Origin: Melanopsichium pennsylvanicum
Taxonomy: Eukaryota > Basidiomycota > Ustilaginomycetes > Ustilaginales
Assembly: GCA_900208305.1 (NCBI GenBank)
Contig: OAPG01000010.1
Location: 248,001 to 312,000 of the forward strand
DNA length: 64,000 nucleotides
Reading direction: 5' to 3'
Shown here: piece after piece, positions 10,985 to 19,467 of the stretch
Numbering within the stretch: the stretch's first letter is position 1
Layout: every line of letters begins with the position of its first letter
The notes under the pieces: generated by a model
Told to the model about the DNA's origin: nothing
The model's input: the letters and a program-made list of their open reading frames with translations, nothing else
Database searches by the model: none
Position numbers and translations under genes: made by a program

Positions 10985-11276
10985 CACAGACTCGCATCAA
11001 CTGGTGAATCCCAAGTCGTCAAGAATGCCCACGCTTCCCTACCATTGACGCCTCCAACCGCCTTCCTCCTGTTTTGTCCTCCAAAAATATAAACTTGTCG
11101 CTGGTTGTTTGACATGAATCGAATTTCTCACATGAAGATTGCAAATGTGAAAGATACAAAAAAAAAAATAAAAAAAAAAATAAATAAAAAAAAGAGATGA
11201 GAGAGAGAGAGAGCCAAGGTAGAGTGTGGGAAAAAAAAGGAGTAGGAATAGTGCTCACGAAGCGAGGTAGCGGGGA

Positions 11277-13595
11277 TTAATCATAGGGAAAACGTTTCTC
11301 ACCAGGTCTCCAGGGGCATGGACACGGTACTTCATCCTTATCTCTTGTTCCAATGCCCAAACCAAAAGTGTTTCGTGGCTGAGCCGCAGTGCCCGCATCC
11401 AACAATGCCAATGCTTCCTGTACTGCCTCTCTATCAATCATAATTCTTCTCCTCTTTTGCTCCCTCTGCTGTTGCTCCTCCTCATCTCGAACAACTTGCT
11501 CTGCTTTCACGCTGGTAAAACCGTGAATGGTGGTATCGGAAGTAGTGTGCATCAGCACAGGTTTAGCAGTGGCTCTGTCGTTACTCGTGGCAACTGCAGA
11601 GATGCTTGTACAGGTACTGCGCGTGGGTTCGATCTCGACGCTTGCCTCGCGCGTTCGTTTTGCATGCGAAAGCAGTGGAGAGTCAACATTTCCTGAACGC
11701 TTCGACACCACTTCTGCCAGCAGATCCAGCCCTCCTTGCCACTGAGAGAAGCGAGGGTGCGATCGGATCTGACGCCATGCGCTTGGGATGGTTTCAGCTT
11801 TTGCTAATGGATACGGCGAGATTTGACCTGTCGTACCTGACCTCAGCATGCCTGGGCGAGTCGGAAGAGCATTAGTAGTTGAAGGTGTGGTAGAAGGAGG
11901 TGTCGCAGTGGTAGTGGCTGTAGTGACAGCTTCGCAAAACGCTGCAAGACCTGGGTCGGTAGAACAAGCACCGCAGGTGCGCGGATCTCCAGTGCATACC
12001 GGCTCCACGCTTGAAGGTGCCTCGGCGACACTCCAGAGTTTCTTGGCTCGTTTCCTACTGCCATTCGGCTTGATCGAAAGCGGGACAGCAGTTGCAATGG
12101 AGATAGAGGGCGGACTTTCGGGTGGAGGAACAGTGTACCAGAGCTTGGTGGCACGGCGTCTACGTTGATCAAGAGACGTATCGTTGGCGTGGGTGAGAGA
12201 TTCGATGCTCATCCGCCGCGGGTTTTCTGACGGCGTGGATGCGTTGGCTGTATTGCGTTTGGGCAGAGGGAGTGCAGAAGGAGGTTCACTGGGAAGAGGA
12301 ATGTGCGAGGGTTGGGATTGGTTGACCGATAGATCGAGGAAATCGTCGGCGCAAACACAGGGTGAGGCTTCTGTACAAAAACCGCATCCACCTTCCACGG
12401 AGAGGTGGCCTCCATGAGGGAGAAGCGAGGGCGAGAGGAGTGACTTTTCTGCAAGAGTGGCGGATGTGGCAGCTGTGGAAGCAGCAGTGGGAGAAGTAGG
12501 TTTCGGCGCTTCGAAGGACCATAAAGGTGGTTTGAGACCTTTACGTGAAGCTTCAACAAGGGGTTGAGGTGGATGAGGTTGGATCTCTGCAGTGCTTGGA
12601 TCGATACTGATCGCTGAGGCTGGGGAGGAGATGTCGACCGGCGTGGAAGCCGAAGACGAGTTTGCTCGCCTACGTCGCAAAGGTACAGACGCGGAAGTCT
12701 GCGGCAGGTCAATGTTGGACTCACCGTTCTCGGCTTGCGTCTTTTCCGGTATGGAATCCGCAAACCTGACCCCGCCTGCACTCTTGTCTCTGTCCTTGGC
12801 AGTCTTTGTTCGCGACGTGACGAGTACACCTTTTTTTGGTGCCACGGCCCTCTCGTGCGCTGGAGCCTTACATCCAGGCCCACTTTTGACACTTGGCACC
12901 ACTCCAGGCATTCTCCCCCCATTGGATCTGACCTGAATCAAGAGCTTTTCGATGTGTGCAAATTTTTCCTTCCAGACGCTTACCTCGTTCCTCAAAGTGT
13001 CATTTTCGGCGCGTAGCTTCTGTGCGACTTTTTGAATCTCTACACTGCGATCGATCTCGGCTGCTTCATATGCGGCTACTTTAGCTTCGAGGTCGGCGAG
13101 GTACGACTGCTTTCGTTCGCGGAATGCGCGTTGAGAAGCGCGATTCTGAGCCTTGCGTTTGGTGAGTGGCTCCGTCTCGGAGGGTTTGCGACCGGGTTTG
13201 GCGCGAGCGGGAAGCACCCATTCCTTGGATGGCTGAACAAGGGAACCTCCACCTGTGTCTTTCTTTGGGACGGAGGATGAGGAGGAAGAGATGGAAGATG
13301 TTGGGCTTGCAGAAAGGTCGGGTACGAGCGGCGCTGACTTGGCGTTGGGTGTAGATTGAACGATGGTTGTAGACGGTGCGAGGGCAAAGTTGGATGATGG
13401 GAGTGCGGATGCTGTGCGTGATGATGACTTGATGTGTGCGAATTTGAGGTTATTGGCGTGAGAGAAAGAGTGTGTTGATGCGGATGCCGGTGCGGATGGT
13501 GCGGTAGAATGCTGAGCAAGGTTTCGTTGTCGTGCGATCGACGAAGACGAGGGCCCAGGGTTAGGGAGTATGGATGTGATGGCAGATGACGACAT
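11277..13595 (-). CDS. hapX: HapX-type bZIP iron-regulatory transcription factor
   Basis: The 772-residue protein has the three hallmarks of HapX. First, a CCAAT-binding-complex interaction motif, KEWVLPARAKPGRKP, at residues 124-138. Second, a bZIP basic region with NRASQRAFRERK at 151-162 and a following coiled coil to about 215. Third, cysteine-rich iron-sensing segments: CGFCTEASPCVC at 404-415 and a second group with Cys 534, 541, 544 and 554. A conserved W-x-x-I-x-x-H-P-x-F segment follows near residue 610-620. In ascomycetes HapX works with the HapB/C/E complex, repressing iron-consuming genes under starvation and activating vacuolar iron storage in excess. Long Ser/Thr/Pro-rich linkers suggest disorder. 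The last residues are uncertain, since a GTGAGA donor-like site lies 11 codons before the stop. Three GATA boxes upstream indicate iron-dependent transcription. Confidence 0.93.
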   Translation of the reverse strand: MSSSAITSILPNPGPSSSSIARQRNLAQHSTAPSAPASASTHSFSHANNLKFAHIKSSSRTASALPSSNFALAPSTTIVQSTPNAKSAPLVPDLSASPTSSISSSSSSVPKKDTGGGSLVQPSKEWVLPARAKPGRKPSETEPLTKRKAQNRASQRAFRERKQSYLADLEAKVAAYEAAEIDRSVEIQKVAQKLRAENDTLRNEVSVWKEKFAHIEKLLIQVRSNGGRMPGVVPSVKSGPGCKAPAHERAVAPKKGVLVTSRTKTAKDRDKSAGGVRFADSIPEKTQAENGESNIDLPQTSASVPLRRRRANSSSASTPVDISSPASAISIDPSTAEIQPHPPQPLVEASRKGLKPPLWSFEAPKPTSPTAASTAATSATLAEKSLLSPSLLPHGGHLSVEGGCGFCTEASPCVCADDFLDLSVNQSQPSHIPLPSEPPSALPLPKRNTANASTPSENPRRMSIESLTHANDTSLDQRRRRATKLWYTVPPPESPPSISIATAVPLSIKPNGSRKRAKKLWSVAEAPSSVEPVCTGDPRTCGACSTDPGLAAFCEAVTTATTTATPPSTTPSTTNALPTRPGMLRSGTTGQISPYPLAKAETIPSAWRQIRSHPRFSQWQGGLDLLAEVVSKRSGNVDSPLLSHAKRTREASVEIEPTRSTCTSISAVATSNDRATAKPVLMHTTSDTTIHGFTSVKAEQVVRDEEEQQQREQKRRRIMIDREAVQEALALLDAGTAAQPRNTFGLGIGTRDKDEVPCPCPWRPGEKRFPYD

Positions 13596-14043
13596 GTATG
13601 CGATATTGTCTTTGCACGCTTCTTAGTCCGAATGGGTGAAACAGGGGACTAGCATCAGAGAACCCTTCGCAAAGCTTGTCGAGGCAAATGAACGACGAAC
13701 AAGAAGCTCGAGACGATTGGTACAAGTTGTAGATCACGCTTTTCGTCAGCAAAGGTTGCAGTTCAGGCGTGGCTTAACAACCTTGAATAGGAGGAATGTG
13801 GATGTGGATGTGGATGTGGATGTTGTAGGTGAATGAAAGCGATATTGATCGAAAGCTTTGAGTAATGGCTAAAAGGATGGCGGTGATGGTGATCAAAGAA
13901 AGATGTTTGAAGTGGTCAGAAGGAAGTGATGGATCGGAGCGAAATGGGATAGAATGCAATTGGTGAGCGTTGGAAACCTCTGTTGACACAGCTCAGATGG
14001 CTGAGAAATTTGGGCTGCGCAAAATGGGGCATATGGATTTTGG

Positions 14044-14052
14044 TTATCAGAT
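14044..14052 (-). promoter_or_regulatory. GATA-factor box 1 upstream of hapX
   Basis: TTATCAGAT on the plus strand equals ATCTGATAA in the hapX direction, 449 bp before its ATG. It matches the ATCWGATAA site of SreA, Fep1 and Urbs1-class iron repressors. Confidence 0.6.
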
Positions 14053-14204
14053 TAGAATTGAGCTTGTTCATCCCCGTTTTCTGTATTCTTATTGGCCTCA
14101 GACTGATTTTGTGCCAATATGTGCAGCTATTATCGTCGCCAAACTTTCAAAGCCGCAGAAGCTGAGAGATTTGTAGCGCAGACTGTTTGACTGTCTGATT
14201 TGAC

Positions 14205-14213
14205 TTATCTGAT
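14205..14213 (-). promoter_or_regulatory. GATA-factor box 2 upstream of hapX
   Basis: TTATCTGAT on the plus strand equals ATCAGATAA in the hapX direction, 610 bp before its ATG; a full match to ATCWGATAA. Confidence 0.6.
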
Positions 14214-14498
14214 TGGTTTGATCCTCCCTTGCCGCTGACTCGTCAGTTAATTTAGTCTGCTGGTTGTGCCAAGCATTTCTTTTGCTCCTCTCATGCCAGA
14301 ATAGACCAGTGGCTACTGGTGCTCGAACTGTTGCTGTGAGTCTTTGATATGTGATTGCGCAGGCCTTCCATCCCCGAACGGTGGAAACTGAGGCATGACT
14401 GAACTTGAGTGTAGTTTGTGCGCATGCAAAAGAAAACCGCTCCAATGAGTCACGTTGTACGCTTTAGAACGGTCATGTGGATGTGCGATGACGCTAAA

Positions 14499-14507
14499 AT
14501 CAGATAA
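14499..14507 (+). promoter_or_regulatory. GATA-factor box 3 upstream of hapX
   Basis: ATCAGATAA on the plus strand, 904 bp before the hapX ATG and in the opposite orientation to boxes 1 and 2; a full match to ATCWGATAA. Confidence 0.55.
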
Positions 14508-14749
14508 AAGCTTGCAACGCTGTCTGTACTTGGCGCTAATACTGTACTGTAGGTTGGTGGAATGAACAGCTCTAATTGGCTGGTATGCTTTGCCGAAGAG
14601 TGGGTGCTTTGGATGCTTTCGTTTGAGACTGCTACCGTACAGTAAATTTAATATGGTGGGCTCGGGCTGTTGCGATCACCTGATTCTGATTCTACTTGAT
14701 CAAGGCGTTTTGATCTTGGATCGTCTCAGCGTCCACATGTGACTGGTTC

Positions 14750-14782
<33 letters not shown>
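14750..14782. repeat. GCTT tetranucleotide microsatellite
   Basis: About eight uninterrupted GCTT units. No associated feature is seen. Confidence 0.9.
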
Positions 14783-16748
14783 ATTTGGCACAACATTGAA
14801 TGTATTGTATTGGGTGACTTTGCAACTTGGCTGTGCTCATTTGCATAACTACACTGGTCAATGCCCGGACTTGTCACCATGCAACTATTTGGACGCCAAC
14901 ATCAATGTTTGATATTGAAACCCTAACAGTAAAAAAAGAAAAAATTGTGTTTAGTACATCTCAAAACTGCTCATTTTTGGGTTGTTTTCTGCATTCGACA
15001 TGATGACAACGCAATCCTTTGTCGTTGCGTCCCAAGTTGATTACAGATACGCACGAGTTGCTAACTCACGTCACACTCGGTTAGTATCCGGCGCCAAGAT
15101 TGATGAAACCGGTCCACGGAACACAATTGGAACCGGTTGCCGGTACGGTAAGAGGTACTTCGTGTGGTGCCTCTTTTGGTTTCGGCGCTAGACGCGTGCC
15201 GAAATGGAATTAGCGTATTTAATCGCGGTATTGCTACCCTTTCGGCCCATTCGAGGCTGCTGGTGGGTTGGTTCTCGCGCGAAATTGTTAGGTTTGGTGA
15301 ATGTTGTTGGGTGTTGTGAGTGAGACGCGATTTTGCCCGACAGATCGGAGCTGCACGGTTCAACTCTTTGATTATTTTAAACGTTTTTATGTCGGTTGGC
15401 TGCAGGGAGAGGATGTGAGCATCAAAGTTTTTGGTTTATGTTTTAAAATTGTCCGACTTGCATGATGATCACGTTTCTCTTGTCGTTGATAGAGACTTTT
15501 TTGGCATCATTTGCTCATATGAATCACAGTATATTATGTTGTCATCATCATTCACATTTGGAGTTATGACACGCTTCGACCAATCCAAACGACCGATACA
15601 ATACTGCTGTGGATGCAACAAGTCAAGTGGGTTGGAACGCCAGCCTGACGACGAGAGAGGTGGGTAAGTTGTCGTACTGCACGCCACCGGACCTTATCGA
15701 GACAGACGAAAAAAGGCGGCTAATCTAAGCAAGATAAAATTTACTGTACAGTTTGAAAAATAAAATAAAATAAGGTGTTTGTCATGAGCTGTGACACGTT
15801 GGTTATTCACAGACGTGACCGGATAGCCGGAAGTCATCGCACAAATGATCCGGTTTCTATCGCAGCATGCCTACTTCTGCTCGCTACAAAAGCTTGCCTT
15901 GCTTATTTCACTTGGTTCTACTTTGACATAGTTGGGGATCCATTGTCACAAGGATTTCTAAGCGAGTATGACAAGGAGACGGGAGGCAGTCAGTCACACA
16001 CACACACACATACTGTATGCACTTGGCACAGCTAATGTCACGGAATATGTGAGCACATCGGAAAATTTTTATTCTGTCAAAATATCAAGTTGAAAGCGCA
16101 TTGTCGTGTATATCAGAGAGATGAAAGAGAGACCAAACGCGTCTTGGTGGGATTCGGATGGCGTGCGTGTAAGGAGATTTTGGTAATAATTTCACTCAAC
16201 GCTCCCGTGCTTGCACCCTCGTCTTTTTTATTCCCGAAAGATCAGGCAGACCCTTTCCTGTTCTTTCGCTTTTGAGCAGAGCAAATTCGCATTCCGGAAT
16301 TCAAAACTTGTAAAGCCGGTTGTCTTTTTTTTAAATTAATTATCTGTAACGGTAATTTTTACATGGACAGCGTCTCTCTTTACACGTCAACGCCATATCA
16401 TAACTGTACGGTATAGTGTACATGCTTGTTCATGTGACTCACTGAACTCGCCCCTTCTTAGCTCAGTTCCCACCATTCCCTTACACACATCTGATCATCC
16501 ATTGTTATACTCGACGTCTAGAAAAGACCACTTTTCCAACTGACCACATTCCCTCACATTGCATTGCTACTACCGAGCCTAGCCTACTCACTCCACATCA
16601 ACCTAGTCAGCATACCCTTAGTATCATCTATAAAGACTATCCCCACAATCATCGTAAAAGATCCCATCATCATTCCATCATACCAACACACACACACACA
16701 TATATATATATATACTCATCTTACATCACTGCGCAATACGTAGTCAAC

Positions 16749-17477
16749 ATGCCATATCAATACCTAACATTCAGCCATCTCTACGAGCAAGAGGTCAGAT
16801 CCTCTGCACCCTCCTTCCCCGTCGTGGCAGCTTCGGCTACCCTTTCCCCCGTCTTTCTCTTGCCTACATCATCAACTTCGCATGCAGCCACATGCTGTCC
16901 TCACCATTCCATCCCACTATCATCTCAAGATTATCGTCATCATCCATCCCAACACCTCCACCACCATCACTCATCCACCTCTGGCCGTCGTCGTCGTCAT
17001 CACCATCATCATCATCATCATCGTCCAACCGATACGAACGACTCTGGCCTCCTCAACATCACCACTTTGGACTCACAAGACATTTCGCAACCCATCTCCT
17101 CTCCTCACTCTTGCTCTTCTACCACTGCATCTCACCCATCATCCCTCCATTTCGACTTTCTCAAGGTATTTAAACGAAGACCAAGTTTCAAATCCAACAA
17201 ATCATCTTCCGACTCGACGTTTTCAACACCGGCATCATCGCGTCGTTCCTCGTTCACATCGCATTTCGGTTTTGCAGCTCTTCATCCCGTCTCGGCCGCA
17301 TCCAGTGCCAATACAAGCCCTGCCATTTCAAGACAGGTGACAAAGGTATCCGATTACGATGCTTTAATTCAGAGGACAGCGAGGCAAGAGCAAGAGGAAG
17401 AGATTAAGAGGCAGAGCGAATTACGCGCGTATTTTGGCCAAGCTGCAGAGACTGGTTTGAGCTTAAGAAGATTCTAA
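16749..17477 (+). CDS. Unrecognised His- and Ser-rich protein
   Basis: The 242-residue product is low-complexity in its first two thirds: Ser/Thr-rich stretches around an eight-histidine run near residues 83-91 preceded by basic residues. A short segment FLKVFKRRPSFKSNKSS resembles a phosphorylation-prone basic patch. The last 50 residues look more ordered: SDYDALIQRTARQEQEEEIK followed by ELRAYFGQAAETGLSLRRF, probably a charged helix. No family is recognised. A long pyrimidine- and CA-rich leader with TA repeats 30-60 nt before the ATG and a single open frame support expression. The histidine run could bind metal or drive nuclear-speckle localisation, but neither is shown. The overlapping frames on the same strand are compositional by-products. 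Confidence 0.6.
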   Translation: MPYQYLTFSHLYEQEVRSSAPSFPVVAASATLSPVFLLPTSSTSHAATCCPHHSIPLSSQDYRHHPSQHLHHHHSSTSGRRRRHHHHHHHHRPTDTNDSGLLNITTLDSQDISQPISSPHSCSSTTASHPSSLHFDFLKVFKRRPSFKSNKSSSDSTFSTPASSRRSSFTSHFGFAALHPVSAASSANTSPAISRQVTKVSDYDALIQRTARQEQEEEIKRQSELRAYFGQAAETGLSLRRF

Positions 17478-17864
17478 ACTAGAAAAGAAAACCAAATGCT
17501 TTTCGTAAAACGAGAATCAAGTATGATTCAAAGATCACAAAGTAGAAGCATTTATACCCTCAATCCACCCAAGACCCAAGAATTCGAGGATTTCATCTGT
17601 ATTTGTACCGTTACACCCACACACACACACACACCACTTTGATATTGATACCACTGCTCCATTCTAAAACTATAACGGGGACGTTTTTTTTTTGCTCATT
17701 AAGGATACATTAGAATCCAACAGCTTTGTGTGTTGCGGACTCAGAAGCCCTGGTCTGTGCTATGGCATTTGTGGTGTCTGGTTCAAAAAAAACAAAAACA
17801 AAATTGATCCTGCACGCCGATTTGGACGGCTCAAACCCTTTGATTGGATGTACAGTACTGTAAA
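17478..17864. other. Convergent intergenic region with CA run and TACAGTACTGTA palindrome
   Basis: Between the 3' ends of two convergent genes. It contains a CA run at 17618-17634 and a perfect 12-bp palindrome at 17851-17862, just beyond the stop of the 17865 gene. Confidence 0.6.
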
Positions 17865-18965
17865 TCAGGTCTGCTCTCGACCACCCTTGAACTCTTCCCT
17901 TCCAACTGCTGCACTCAACGCTTTAAACGCAACCCCAAAATCCTTTGAACCATACTCTTCATTTCCACCCAACGCTTCGTAAATACTACTTGTCAATTGA
18001 CCTAAGGGGGTGGGAACTCCTTGGAGCTTTGCTGTGTTGATTGCCAATTTCAAATCTTTACTCATCAATTTTGCAGCGAATCCACCCTCATAATCCCTAT
18101 CTGCTGGAGGGCTATATTTAGTGCCTTTCAAAGCGCCTGGGCATGGATTGTTGACTTCACTACTCCAACATTTTCCTGTACTAGTATTGAGAATTCCAGC
18201 TAGAACCGAGGCGGGTAGTCCATGCGCCGTTCCAAGCAACATGGCTTCAGTTACACCCAGCATCGAAATTCCAAGTAAAAGGTTGTTGGCAATCTTGGCA
18301 ATTAAACCATTTCCATTTTTACCACAATGAACTATTCTAGCTCCCATCTTTTCGAGGTACTGTTGAGAGTGATTGAACGTGTCGATCGAATCAGAACCGA
18401 CCATGAACGAGAGAGTTCCAGCGTTGGCTCCAACTACACCACCTGAAACAGGTGCATCGATCATGTCAAATGCACCATGTACATTCGCATCTTTCATGGC
18501 TTTGGCTGTTTCAACAGCAACATCAGCATCGAGCGTCGTACAGTCGATACACAACGTCTTTGACTGAACATCATGTTTGTCAGCATTTTTGAACGACTCT
18601 AAACCTTGCAAAATTCCATTCTCTTCCATGTAGACCGATTTAACTTGAGGCGAAGAAGGAAGCATTGTAACAATGGTCCCACTCAATTTTGCTATGCCTG
18701 CAGGAGAAGAAGCTGCAATGATGTTACGGTTCGGATGTACACAAGTGTTGGCTGTAAGAAAGCGCGTAATGGATTGTTCGAATGCATCGTGGACCACAAA
18801 AGTGAGAGCAGGATCAGGATTCGAAACCAACGTTTTGGAAACCAAGTTGTTGGCCATTTCCTTGCCCATGGCTCCAAGACCAATGAAGCCGATAGTCTTG
18901 CTTCGGTCGTGCTGCACACATCGTCTTGCCGTGTGCTTGAAAAGGAGTCGCGTCGAAGCTAACAT
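17865..18965 (-). CDS. 3-hydroxyisobutyrate dehydrogenase, mitochondrial
   Basis: This 366-residue protein oxidises 3-hydroxyisobutyrate to methylmalonate semialdehyde with NAD+ in valine breakdown. The first 20-25 residues are basic and hydroxylated without acidic residues, a mitochondrial presequence. The dinucleotide motif GFIGLGAMG follows directly, then the substrate-binding signature DAPVSGGVVGANAGTLSFMVG, the catalytic-lysine segment GLIAKIANNLLLG, and the C-terminal all-helical dimerisation domain with a KDLKLA motif. Length and order match the family. It is a single exon. The next gene upstream on the same strand (19468-21687) is separated by about 500 nt, so no co-transcription is implied. 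Related beta-hydroxyacid dehydrogenases (glyoxylate reductase, 6-phosphogluconate-type) are less likely given the presequence and the NNPCPG segment. Confidence 0.93.
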   Translation of the reverse strand: MLASTRLLFKHTARRCVQHDRSKTIGFIGLGAMGKEMANNLVSKTLVSNPDPALTFVVHDAFEQSITRFLTANTCVHPNRNIIAASSPAGIAKLSGTIVTMLPSSPQVKSVYMEENGILQGLESFKNADKHDVQSKTLCIDCTTLDADVAVETAKAMKDANVHGAFDMIDAPVSGGVVGANAGTLSFMVGSDSIDTFNHSQQYLEKMGARIVHCGKNGNGLIAKIANNLLLGISMLGVTEAMLLGTAHGLPASVLAGILNTSTGKCWSSEVNNPCPGALKGTKYSPPADRDYEGGFAAKLMSKDLKLAINTAKLQGVPTPLGQLTSSIYEALGGNEEYGSKDFGVAFKALSAAVGREEFKGGREQT

Positions 18966-19467
18966 CCTACTTAAGTGCTTGATAACGTGTTAGATAAAAC
19001 CGCTACACTTGTATCGTGCCCGATCAAAATGGAACGATGATATTTCGGTTGAGTGGCGATTAAGACCAAGAAGGACGAGGATGGACAACCAGGCGAATAC
19101 CGTAGTATAACGCTCAGATCATGCGCCCTTTTTTTGTAGCATTCCAACCAACACAGAGTCAGTCGCGCTGTGTTATTATTACCTCTAATTTCAACGCCTT
19201 ACCGAAAGCCGCAAACCGTTTTTCCCCTTAATTCTTGCCTTGCCCAAACAATTTCGGACTTGGCGGCTTCCACTCTCTAGCATTCGGTCCTACTCCATGT
19301 CGCTGGCCATCGCCTACCATCACATCAAATATAGATCGTGCTTATTCACAACGTCTCTAGGAACAAAGCCCACATAGATGCTCACAAATCGCGTCAAACC
19401 CTTTTGAATCTCGAAAAAAACATGCTATATCTCTATATTGCTTCTACTTCTACGTCTATTCGAAAGC
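18966..19467. other. Intergenic region, no gene seen
   Basis: About 500 nt holding the promoter of the HIBADH gene and the 3' region of the next gene. No distinct motif was recognised. Confidence 0.4.

Larger units (their letters stand above)
13596..16748. other. Long upstream region of hapX and of the 16749 gene
   Basis: No gene is supported in 3.1 kb. The region holds three ATCWGATAA boxes nearer to hapX, a GTGGAT hexamer run (about 13796-13822), a GCTT run (14750-14782), two ACTGTAC-type palindromes (14540-14551, 15743-15752), and CA/TA dinucleotide runs at 16689-16714 just before the 16749 gene. A length of 3 kb is unusual for this window and fits a heavily regulated promoter. Confidence 0.55.

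Noticed and set aside
11843..13519. Several frames of 70-237 codons inside hapX on both strands
   Set aside because: Shadow frames of the HapX coding sequence; their Arg/Ser/Pro composition comes from its low-complexity regions.
16882..17340. 152-codon and 93-codon frames overlapping the His-rich gene
   Set aside because: Frame-shifted reading of the same low-complexity DNA; no start context better than 16749.
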